This document shows, piece by piece, positions 47,301 to 58,016 of a stretch of DNA of 64,000 nucleotides. Made by a program: the position numbers and the translations under genes. The first letter of the stretch is position 1. The number at the start of each line of letters is the position of its first letter. Source of the DNA: Bradysia coprophila. Taxonomy: Eukaryota; Arthropoda; Insecta; Diptera; Sciaridae. The stretch lies in NCBI RefSeq assembly GCF_014529535.1, contig NW_023503307.1:580797-644796 (forward strand), written 5' to 3'. The notes under the pieces are model-generated. The model was not told the DNA's origin. It worked only from the letters and a program-made list of their open reading frames with translations, and did no database searches.

Positions 47301-47494
47301 TGTTGTTTTTTTTTTCATTTTCAAGCGTACAAACTTTGTGTAAATTTAATTATTTTGTGTGAATTTCAGCTCAACGCGTTCCGAACATATATTTTGCTGG
47401 TTTACAATGGAGCTCATGTGAATCGATGTACCATTCCAATCTAATTTTATTGTTGGGTTGTGTAGCTATTACGATCAATTTGTCGTTTGTCTAA
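44336..47494 (+). CDS. Lachesin-like GPI-anchored immunoglobulin protein
   Basis: Cell-surface adhesion protein with three Ig domains; fly Lachesin works at septate junctions of epithelia, trachea and nervous system. Exons 44336-44390, 44764-44881, 44949-45078, 45832-45943, 46291-46738, 46953-47092 and 47370-47494 join in phase to 375 residues. The signal peptide is MPILSASKLILLCTFVVY. Ig cysteines: VLNCTV/YECQI, LKCVAEGYPRPSISW/YYCVAEN, LECNVIAFPAPAVLWYKD/YYCKANN. Strongly family-like text includes KISSVTKEDRGTYYCVAENV and EFAPVISIPRPKVAQAVDYD. The tail NLILLLGCVAITINLSFV fits a GPI signal. The linker between Ig1 and Ig2 carries an extra Ser/Thr-rich stretch (SVTSGSNTSKSTDASTISVT). AATAAA lies at 47846. 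Lachesin or a close paralogue. Confidence 0.9.
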
Positions 47495-48033
47495 AACTTA
47501 CAAGAGAAATTCATCGTAAATACCAAATGATTTTTGTTTTATTCACTTGCATACTATCCAATATACTACCAATATGAATATGCTCACATTCCTGATATAA
47601 TATTTCCGATTTTTTTATTCTTTCTTTCTTTGAACGATAAAAAGTATTTTTGTAATTTGTTTTTTCCTCCTCTTGTAACAAATGAGATTGAAAATTATTT
47701 TGTAATATTTAAATAATCGCTCAAAAACCAAACAAAAAAAAAACAACTTCAGGACACAATTACAAAACGTAAATACAAAAAAGTACAAAATTAGATTTAA
47801 ATAAAATAATTTTTTTATTGAACGTAGATTGTAACTTCCATTTATAATAAACGCCATGTCAACCAATTATTTTGAAAATTTTGGTCTAATAAAACATTTT
47901 GTAGAATTTTTATTCGTCTTTCTGATACCTAAGAGCCTAAGAGAAGGCGCTAAAAAGAGGATTTAGTCCGGACGTCTTGAGTTCTTTAAGATTTCTCCTT
48001 TTTCTATGTTGTTTGCCATGGAAAATGGAAAAT

Positions 48034-48653
48034 TGTTTTGTGCATCCGACAACTGAAATACGACCTATTTTGCCATGATTTTTCATTAGGAAATGTCAGT
48101 TTTTCCCGAACTATATATCGTGCGGGAAAAAACTTCATTTCTTTACGATTTATAGTGCGGGAAAAGAATTACATGAATTTTTCTATGACTATACGATTGA
48201 TTAAATTTAATATGGTGAATGTGAAGTGTGTATGTTTTCAAGTAAATTGATGTGTTTTGTCTATTTCAGTTGTCCGATGCACAAAACGTTGTTCGTACCT
48301 CGACAGGAAATGGATTTTTTCAGCACACGTCCTAATTTTCCTTACTCGCTTCGCTCGTTAAGTTTAGGGCGTGTTAAATTAGGACGTGTGCTGAAAAAAT
48401 CCATTTCCTGTCGAGGTACGAACAACGTTTTGTGCATCGGACAACTGAAATAGACAAAACACATCAATTTACTTGAAAACATACACACTTCACATTCACC
48501 ATATTAAATTTAATCAATCGTATAGTCCTGCACTATAAATCGTAAAGAAATGAAGTTTTTTCCCGCACGATATATAGTTCGGGAAAAACTGACATTTCCT
48601 AATGAAAAATCATGGCAAAATAGGTCGTATTTCAGTTGTCGGATGCATAAAAT
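48034..48653. repeat. 620-bp near-perfect palindrome
   Basis: Arms of about 300 bases mirror each other around 48339-48376 (loop CTTACTCGCTTCGCTCGTTA). The left arm has about 25-30 extra bases near 48150-48180; otherwise differences are few. The motif CAGTTGTCGGATGCA or its complement occurs four times, at the outer ends and at about 48265 and 48435. An inner hairpin (48265-48452) therefore appears nested in an outer one. Confidence 0.9.
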
Positions 48654-50382
48654 ACTATTTCCAACCGGAAAAGCCATTTATATGAAAACGTCGAAACCTA
48701 AAGTCGAATATCTTCGAAAATACAATATATTTTCGAAAAATTTCTTCTGTTGTGGATAGTATGGCTCATTGCCGATATTAGACGTATGAACTTTTTTTTT
48801 GTGGAGTCAGAATGTTGCCCCCAAGAAGTGTCTAGGAACTTTAAAGCCATTTCCCTGGTCATTTCCAATCCGTTGTTCAAAAATGAGGTGTCACTCGGAA
48901 GCTTCTTCCAAGTATTTTTGATTGCAGCCGGCCGGCCGTGATCCATGTTCATTGGCCTGAGATATGGCCTGGAAAACTCATGTATTTCCTAATAACGATT
49001 TTTTTAGGTTTTTCTTGATCAATAAAAGATTCATAGCTGTAATTTGGGATATCAATTCTAGTGTGTCTTGTACCGACGACTTCACTACTTCCACTCTCCT
49101 TCATTTCTGTTCAACGACGATAAAGTTCAATTTTTAGGATGTTGTCGATATTCGCTATAAAAATTGAAATATACTTTTACGAAAAAGCGCTTAATTAACC
49201 CATCCAAAATAATGTCGAATCCTGACGTTCCTACTACTTCTTCGTTCTAATTGAGACATGAGATTAGGGAATATATTTATTAAGTGCCTATTCTTAATTG
49301 TGTACCAAGAAAGATGAAATGTTTAATTTGAATTTGAAGTGACTGTTCACAGGTGAGACTACAGAGTTACCTGGGATGTTGAATAGCATTTCACTTTCCG
49401 AACCTATTCGAAGGGTCTCAGGTCATGGGAATATTTTTTTTTACATTGATGTAGCTGTTGGGAGGTGAAAATTATTTTCATAAGAAAGAATTTATATATT
49501 GAACCGAATCATAAATGCGTTTTTAGGCACCAGATGTGCGGCCTTATGTGACAATCAGTCAGATACAGAAATAACTATTATCATGACATTGCTACTTGAG
49601 ATTGTTTATAACGTCTTAATTCATACAACGAAAACAAGTCATCTATTACAAAAGTGTGTAATTTCATAGGTCTCTGTATATTTTCTATGTTAATGAGAGT
49701 AATACTACGGTAGCATTAAAATATTTATCACTCAGCGGTATAAATAGCTATTATAAAATTTACTTTCTTATGCAAGTAGAAAATAAATTTCACCAGAAAC
49801 AAAATTGAGTATTTCTCTGTTCAGTTGAGGACCCACTCTTCATTCTATTTTTTATTTTCATTTTAGAAAAATAAAATCATCGACGCAAAAAATGCAAATA
49901 AAAATATTGTCAGCGATGCCAAAATGTTTTCAATAAAATCTGGCTCATTTTAAAATGAAATTATTCATTTTGAATTCACTTCGTTCAATAAAGTATTTTC
50001 TACTGATTGCATTTGCATGATCAGTGTATAGCTCCTGCAATCACCACAATTAATAAAGGACGTAAAAACAACCAAAATTAATTCAACACCTCCAACCCTT
50101 AAACAACTTGAATTAGTTTCTTGCATTTACTTGTCCAACATATCACTCTACCTTCACCTCAACGATGAGTCAACAATAAATGGTAAAAGTAACAAGAAGA
50201 ATAACATGATTAACGATAGGTCGAAAAAGTCTAAAGTCTTCTACCAGACATACACCGGCTCTATTCAGTTATTCATCAACTGTGATCGTATGCAGATATT
50301 AAGAACGGAACATTAATCGTTGCAAAGTGTTGATTCAATTTTTAAATTTTTAAACTTTTCAAAAACTCCGAGAAATAATAAA
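48654..50382. other. Intergenic, no gene seen
   Basis: AT-rich. TTTTTAGGCACCAGATGTGC (49525) and the following 150 bases resemble 40890-41100 at low identity, an old dispersed repeat. Confidence 0.35.
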
Positions 50383-53300
50383 ATGAAATTTGTCATCTTA
50401 TTTTGCTCAGTTTTATGTGCTTTAATTGCTTCTACTACCGAAACTTTCATTAACACTGGTAATACGACAATTTTATTGTTTTACGTTTGATTTGTTTTAA
50501 GTATTCGACGGATTTGGAAATAGTCAAGAACGATAAAAAATCCTTGCCTAAATCGTTACGAGAGATAATTAAATCAAAATTAATTTTGTTTATCTCAAGA
50601 CGATATAAGTGAGATCGTCAACTGTTGCTTTTTCGAATAAAACGGTAAAAATGTACATGTCTGTTTGTGTCTCAAATACGTCGACATTATGATCGATGAC
50701 TAAATGCGAATGTGTTGACCTAAATTTTATTTAAAATACAGGACTGGTCTTGCGACAGATAGGCGGTGAATAAATTATTTGTTACAAGTTTTAAATACAG
50801 TAAAATGGTTTTATTTAACTCGAGTTGTCCATTTTGGGTAGAGACTTTGGGTAGATCAGAATTCTGACTATGTATTTGCAAGCGGCTTTGTTGCTTTATT
50901 TTTTTATTGATATTTCTGAAATTGTTAATGTCGATGCGACAGCTGTTCCTGTGGTATTCTGAAGACATTCTTCTTGAGAAGCAATGTCTGATTTTTTTGT
51001 ACAATTGCCATACGATGTTGTTTTCTAAGAAAAGTTTCCCTGAGATCCCTAATTACAAAAAAATACCTAGTACAAAAACAAAGCAAGTTTTAGGATTCCT
51101 AAATTAGGAAGGTTCCGTTCGCAAAATTTAATTGCTCACAGTCTTTGTGTTATTAAGTTTAAATTTACTCAGATCAGTCTCAAACTTTTCTTTAAACTAT
51201 ATTTTGGAAACAGCAAATGAGATGCGAAAAAAAACATAAAATCTATTACTTCATTTGTGTAAAGCATGTCTCAGTGTTTGATATAACATCATCTATCGCT
51301 TCAATACTATCTGGGGATCTTGGCTTGTTCTTGTCGTCGTTGTCGATAGCAGATAGTTATAGCCGCTTCTATGAGATATAAACTCTGTGATTTTCCCAAT
51401 TAAGAACGTAAAACTATTACAATTTGATTATAATTTATCCGAAACTAAGTCAGACGCTTAAAGTAGAAGATGTTATTGAGTTGACAATAATTTTACAATT
51501 GACCCATATTGTATTTATGGTATGATATGATGTGTGTAGGCCATTAATTGTTTTACATTAATTTCGAACAAATATAGTAAAACAAGACTCGCGATTTTAT
51601 CGTAAATACCATTTTGTATTTTAAGTTTAGAAAAGTTTTATTTATTTGAAAATCGTTTTCAAATCGCCCACTCACCGTTTTTGGTGAGCAATAAAAATAC
51701 GGCGATAGTCTAGTCAAACGAAACAAATAGACACTGAATGTGAGCGGGAGATTTTTTTTACTTTGTAATTCATGTGATGATATTTGATCTACCACAACGT
51801 GTTTTGACAAAGTATTTAAGAATGTCTTATAAATTACTTTGAAAACCATTACAAAAATAACAAAAATGTTTCTATCCCCGATTGACTGAACTATAAGTCT
51901 TCCAGTGATGTATGAGGTCAAGATGTATAGAATTTTATCTAATTCTCTCGATACAAAATAAATAAATTATTTTTCTACCTTTTTACTATCTCACTCACTT
52001 GATTGTATACCGGTATTATGACAACAGAAGACTCTGTGCTAATTTAACTTTTTATTTTAATAATAATTTATTCAAAGAAGGTATGCGAGAACAAGATCAA
52101 CGAACTTGAAAAATTTTATGATTTTTTTTTTGCTCGGTTGTAATATGTGTAATAGTCAAACAAGTTGGGTGTAATGGTTTTTTTTTTGCAGTTTCGAAGA
52201 ATTGTACTGTAGTTATCTGCTATAGTTCTACAATAATACGTGAGGTCAAGTGGTCGAGTGAATGAAACTTAACTGGAGATTGAGAAATGAATTGTACCAG
52301 AATTAGTTGCTTCATTTAGACAATGTTACAGTTACATTAAGGTTTCGTTTCGGCTTCATCTGGTCGTTTGCTCAGTTTTTATAGATCAGTGTATAAAGGT
52401 TTTGTAAGCGCACTCATTTTTATATTATTTTGACATTAATTACCATACCTGTTTAGTTTATACTCTCTTTGCGGGAAATGAGTTTTGATGCTTAATACTT
52501 CTCTACCTCCTATGTGCTGCGAAATTCATTTTTTGCAGGGGTGCCGCAAAAGAAAAATTTACTTTCGCCGCGCTTAAGAGGTAAATAAACTACATAATTG
52601 CCTTCGGCTCAGCATACAGACTCCACACTCTTCAAAACAACGATTTCCCACACAAGTATGTAATCTACTATTGACAAGTACTGAGTCACTTTCCGCTGTT
52701 TCCACATGTAGTGACATACAATATCGAAGTGATGTTTGTCCATTACATTGGTTTACGCAGACTATTATCTTTGAAGGCTGAAACGTAATAAAGAGCGCAA
52801 TTTATATTTGTACAAATTCATTGGGGGTAAACCATTACGACTTTTGACACATGGGAGAAATGTCAAAAATTCACGAAATTGCCATATTTACCAATTTTTT
52901 TTTTTAATTTCACTTTATTATTGTCCCTTTTTCTAAGTGTGGAACACAACCAATGAAAGTATAAACCAGGTATGGTCTGTTCAAACAAATCGGAGGACAT
53001 GAGAGGTGGGTTTGTTTATATGAAATCGCTATGTCCTCCGCTCCATACAAAGTTTGACATTCAACCATACCTTGTGTTGACGTTCATTGATATTTACGAA
53101 CTGCAGCGAGAAGTGATCTGTGTTTTCTTAGAAAAGGAAATCATTGCTCTAAAATACACTACCGTTCAAAAGTATTCGATCATTTAGTGTTTTCAGTGTA
53201 AATTGACAAACTTTGAGATGGCGCCAAAAATCGAAATGGTACCGGATTTTCACGAAAGATGGCGCATTGGATAACGTGATCCTTAATCTTTAAAGGAAAG

Positions 53301-55841
53301 ACCTTCAGGGAAAATTGAAAATTCTACAAATTTTCATATTTGGTGAAAACATTTTTTATATTTTTCCTTTAAAGATCACGTTATCCAATGCGCCATCTTT
53401 CGTGAAAATACGGTACCATTTCGATTTTTGGCGTCCTTTCAAAGTTTGTCAATTTACACTGAAAACACTCAACGATCGAATACTTTTGAATGTTAGAGTA
53501 CATCGGAATATATTTTAACGCATACGGTGTGTGTATTGTGCGCTATATACACGACGTATATAAGAGTCAACAAATTTACCCTAGAGAGCTAAAGGTTTTG
53601 CAAGCAAAATTATATCACTAGAAAAAGAGATGTTTCCCTACTGCGATAAAATACCTAACTGATATAAGGCTGTATATAAGAGACTCGTACTAATACTCGC
53701 GCAAGCGCTCGTATACGTATACGTCTCTTATATACAGCCTCATAGCAGTAATGTACTATTAACATGAAAATTTAAGAATCGTCACCGAGAGTATGTACAT
53801 TATTTGGATTTACATAGACACACAGATGTCAAATTAAATGAATATCATTCCACCGAATGTTCACCGTCACAGGAACTGTTACTGGCACAGTTAGCACTTT
53901 AATTTTTTTTTTGACATGAAATAACATTTTACATTGAAAACGGCCGAAAAAGATCATTATGGTCACTATCACTAAAAATATTATAGTAAAAGTTTCAAAT
54001 GAATTCTGTTATTCTAATCAATTCCCAAAGATGGAATTCTCAAACGGTCGAACGAAATGAGATGTAACAAAATCGATCATAGAACTAACTATAGCCTCCA
54101 ACATATGCAGAAAATCAACCATACCTCTCATAATATACTTCAGTTATGTTATGCTAAAATTAGAAACGTTTAAAAAAACACAAATTATTTATAGACGGAC
54201 AACTATTTCGAAAATTAAATGTCTGTAACTCACTAAAGTTTTATCCATTTATTCTATTCTGCAAATTCATATACAATTCTCGCCTCACTAACTTTTTCAC
54301 GGTATGTACATAGACCATAAATTCTAATCACTATTTTAGCTCAATGAGTTTTTCATTCATATTTTCTTTTCTAAAAAAATAACACGAAAATGTCTCTTTT
54401 CGATTATAATCATCTGTATATTGTTGTAGTCTGTGCGAAGATATTATGTGCTATTGTTTATTACATTGTCAATAGGCGATCCAACAATAATTTAGTAATA
54501 ATTTGAGCCAAGTAATGAGTGATAGGAGAAGACGTTAGCTTAGCATGTAGATTATGTGTTATAATCGATTAAAAATGAGTACGTTTTTCAGACGTTGATG
54601 ACTGCTAACTGTCGTTTAGTAAATTAAATGATTGAGGCAGTATAATCGATGAAAGTAGAAACCAGGTATGGTCTGTCCATACAAGCCGGAGGAAATAGCG
54701 ATTTCATATTAAAAAAAACTCACCTTTCGATGATTTTCATTGAGAGGTGAGTTTGTTTATATGAAATCGCTATTTCCTCCGCTCCATAAAAATTTTGACA
54801 TTAGACCATACCGATAGAGTACACTTTCATCTAGTATAATAGGCACTGGAGGTACATAAATCTAAAATAGCACTCACATTAGCAGTGAAAAACTTAGCAC
54901 ACATTTTCCACTAGAAAGAGGAAGTTTACTGGAATCTGGCTTACATGAAAGAAACTAATTTGGCCTTTCACCAGGGCTTATTTTAAGGATCTTAAATTCT
55001 TAAAAATTCCTAAATTTTTCGTAATTTTATCTGGAAAATAAAAAAACTGTCGTTGCTACGGCCTTTTCAGTTGTTTTTCATGTCTTTGAGCTAAACTGAT
55101 TACTTTGGAATGAGATAAATATAACAGAAAACAAAATTTATAAATTTTCAGAATTTTTGTTAAATTTGTTGTTTTTGTTAAATAGCCCTGCCTTTCACAG
55201 ACAACAAACGTATAAGCAGTGAAATAAATTATTCGCGTCTGCATATCTGCAACTTCTTTTGTTCTATATATTTTGTAACAGATTGAATGAATTGTTGATT
55301 ACGTCGTCATTTGAACATTTTTTGCGCTGAAGGCCATTCTTCAAAATAGCAATATGTAAATCGCTGGTTAGAGATGAAGAGAGATTGTTTTGAAATTTTG
55401 GGCAATTGAGCCTTACACCTTATAATACGGCTTATAGTGTGGAGTCGCTTAATGACACACCTGTTCTCACAACTTTTATAAATAAAAAAATCTTTCAGGT
55501 CCGAGTCTGGTCAACAGTTTAGCAAAAATACCTCCGGGCATTCCACCGCAAGGATGTCCACTTTGTGATTCGTCTGTGTACACATACTGTTCGAATAAAA
55601 TGATTCATGACTCTTGCTGTTGTAATGGACCATTAGGTAATTATCAATTCATACCGTCATAAGACGTCGATACATTTTATTGTTCTGTTAATTGAATTTT
55701 TTCTCATTAATTAATTCAGGTTTTAATGGCGGGATAGGATTCAATTGCCCGGTAACGAACTGTGCGTATCTGCATGCTAATTCGTGCTATGAACATTCCT
55801 TAATCACAAATTGTTGCTGTAATAGCCCGTATAGAAAATAA
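50383..55841 (+). CDS. Small secreted cysteine-rich protein with two CCC repeats
   Basis: Exons 50383-50458, 55499-55636 and 55720-55841 join in phase to 111 residues. The signal peptide is MKFVILFCSVLCALIAST. The mature part has two related modules: CPLCDSSVYTYCSNKMIHDS followed by CCC, and CPVTNCAYLHANSCYEHSLI followed by TNCCC. Each ends in three adjacent cysteines, so several disulphides are likely. Secreted insect proteins of this look exist, but I cannot name a function. The first intron is 5040 bp and contains at least five repeat elements. The second is 83 bp. Exon 1 is joined by phase, by the signal-peptide logic and by the lack of a nearer candidate. Confidence 0.8.
52966..53072. 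mobile_element. MITE family B, copy 1
   Basis: Ends CCAGGTATGGTCTGTTC and CATTCAACCATACCTT. The interior TTTATATGAAATCGCTATGT is shared with the copy at 54662. Confidence 0.75.
53157..53498. mobile_element. Tc1/mariner-type MITE with long arms (342 bp)
   Basis: Arms of about 140 bases mirror each other. The ends resemble Tc1-type termini: ACCGTTCAAAAGTATTCGAT on the left and TCGAATACTTTTGAATG on the right. TA dinucleotides at 53155-53156 and 53499-53500 fit the usual TA target duplication. Inside, GATGGCGC and AACGTGATC pair with their complements. No transposase. Confidence 0.75.
53665..53760. repeat. Foldback with GC-rich loop
   Basis: AAGGCTGTATATAAGAGACT mirrors TCTCTTATATACAGCCT. The loop is ACTCGCGCAAGCGCTCG. 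The flanking TAGCAGTAATGTACTATT also occurs at 40703. Confidence 0.75.
54662..54812. mobile_element. MITE family B, copy 2
   Basis: Ends CCAGGTATGGTCTGTCC and GACATTAGACCATACC. CGGAGGAAATAGCGATTTCA mirrors TGAAATCGCTATTTCCTCCG inside, so it folds on itself. Confidence 0.8.
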
Positions 55842-56255
55842 AAGGAACGGCTCACCAATGTGTAACATTCTCATCTAGTTTGTTTGTTTTTTTAAATTAT
55901 TTATTTTAACTTTGGAAAATTAAATTTTTCTTAACCAATTTTCATTTTGTGTTTGTTTATTATCATATCAACAGCTAAAAAATCACATGAGAAAATTTTC
56001 ATTTTCTTTAAGAATTATTGCAGGTAAAAATCGTCAGTCATGAACTTTACAAGTTTTCTTCAATCATACTTTTTAGACGACACCTCCAGAAACATAAACT
56101 CCAGAGTGAAATAATTAATATTATGTAAAGTCGTATTTTCGTGTGATCAACTATACATTCTGCAATAGATATTCAAGGACGAAACATCTAGCATAAATCA
56201 GAATGTGAAAAGATATTCAACTTGTCGGTGCGAAATTGCAATGAATGTACATACC

Positions 56256-56735
56256 CACGACAGAGTAAAGTTAACCAGGCAGGAGCGCTGATTTGACTAG
56301 GGACCTGAATAATCTCAAGGGGGTAATCACTAGTAAATCAAGTAAATCACGGTAAATCACAAAAAATGTTGAAAAATTTTTGAAAAATTTTTAATTGTCA
56401 CTGGATTACATTTCGAAGTATCGTGGCCGTAAACATATAGGATAAATTTCATGAACTAATACAAATTGAAGTAAATAGATTCAAATTTAGTAGAAACTTC
56501 ATTTTTGATTTACTTGATTTACTGTGATTTACTGTGATTTACCGTGATTTACCGTGATTTACTGAGCTAGTAAATCAGTGATTACCCCTCGAATAATCTA
56601 GTAGCCCAATATTTTTTGCGAACAAAATTTTTCAATTTATGTCAGTGTTCATTTGAGTTCATTTTCATACAATGGTCCCTTATTTGACGTTTCGAAAATG
56701 AACCGCTCCTGCCCGGTTTATTTTACTCTGCCGTG
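56256..56735. mobile_element. MITE family A, copy 3, interrupted by another element
   Basis: Ends CACGACAGAGTAAAGTTAAC and TTTATTTTACTCTGCCGTG, flanked by identical ACATACC (56249-56255 and 56736-56742), a clean 7-bp target duplication. Interior text matches copies 1 and 2 except for the nested element at 56316-56591. Confidence 0.88.
56316..56591. mobile_element. hAT-like MITE nested in MITE A copy 3
   Basis: AATAATCT lies directly outside both ends (56308-56315 and 56592-56599), an 8-bp duplication. The ends AGGGGGTAATCACTAGTAAA and AGTAAATCAGTGATTACCCC are complementary. About five GATTTACTGT/GATTTACCGT units (56519-56570) sit at the right end. Confidence 0.87.
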
Positions 56736-56741
56736 ACATAC

Positions 56742-56881
56742 CAGGTACGGCGGATTTTTCAAAATCTGTCGATTTATCTTGGACACACTCATTATTTTGT
56801 CAAAATAATATGAAAAAGGGGGCGTTAGAATCCGTTTTTAAAATTGTTATTTCCTCCGATGTGACATTAAACCATACCTGG
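56742..56881. mobile_element. MITE family B, diverged copy 3
   Basis: Abuts MITE A copy 3. It starts CCAGGTACGGCGGATT near 56741 and ends TTATTTCCTCCGATGTGACA..AAACCATACCTGG. More diverged than copies 1 and 2. Confidence 0.5.
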
Positions 56882-56954
56882 GTGGTTCATTGCGAAATTG
56901 GCGTTCAGTGTTCCAGTGATCTACGCAAACCATATGACATGATATGTTATATAT

Positions 56955-57200
56955 GTTTGTTTTCGTTCTTGGATGATAGCGGCAATGGGAAAATGAAAAG
57001 GCGGTTTGTTTTGCAATATTTCGGATCTAATTTCGACCCTTCATCAGGCTTTAATTGATAAATTGAATGTGTTTTGAATGTATTCAATTTATGAATTATA
57101 GCCTGATGAAGGGTCGAAATTAGATCCGAAATATTGCAAAACAAACCGCCTTTTCATTTTCTCATTGCCGCTATCATCCAAGAACGAGAACAAACATATT
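56955..57200. repeat. Foldback, about 100-bp arms
   Basis: GATGATAGCGGCAATG and GCAATATTTCGGATCTAATT mirror AATTAGATCCGAAATATTGC and CATTGCCGCTATCATC. The arms are nearly identical in length, with a short AT-rich loop at 57055-57085. Confidence 0.9.
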
Positions 57201-58016
57201 CATTCGAACGGCAACGAAACAAACCCACAGATGATATGTTATATGACAGAAGCTTCTCCTCTATCTAAAATGAATTTAGGCGAAGCCAACACGCTGATTT
57301 TCGACATTTTTAAAAGTCCAACGAGTGTGTCTCTAAAATTATTACTAACGACTATAATATTACAGATAAATCTGTTTCTTATTGTCAGAGATTTAAATCA
57401 AAAGCGATTTTGACCATCCCGGTGAAACCAATTCTTGACCAGTTCCAGCATGAAAATGAAATTATGTAAGACAAAGTTTGTAAAGTAAATACTGAGAAAA
57501 GGCTCCTAATTCATTCAATGTCTGTAAGTTTTAAAAATCGCCGATGGCTTCTTTTCAATTTGTTCGTAGTTTACGAAAATTGACTCTTACTCGGCGAGAA
57601 AGTTTATGTTGAGATACTAAAGTCTCCAAAAAAGAGCAAATCCCAACAAAGATTCGCCCAGATTTTATATTTCAAATTTTGCCTCCGATGAGTGCATCCA
57701 ATGATAGAAAATCATAGACCGGCTTTTAGTACGTGTCGATTTAGTACCTACATAAAAATGCAATTGGTACCTACTGGTAGATGTGTTTGTTTTTGTTAGG
57801 TTGGATTTCCATATACAAACTGTATGATACCGTTCAGTGGTATCAACCAGTGTCTCCATGGAAATTCAACTTGACAAAACCAAAAGTCCGCGTTTTAAAT
57901 TGTCAGTAGAATTTTTAAAAAAATCACTACAACCGTCGCTCTGCGCACTGGAGAAGGAACAAAATAAAATCGTTTTTTAATTAAATAATTATATTTTTTG
58001 TGATTTAATTGTTTTA
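57201..58016. other. Intergenic, 5' flank of the PRC1 homologue
   Basis: No gene or clear repeat was recognised. The promoter of the next gene is expected near 57900-58010. Confidence 0.35.
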
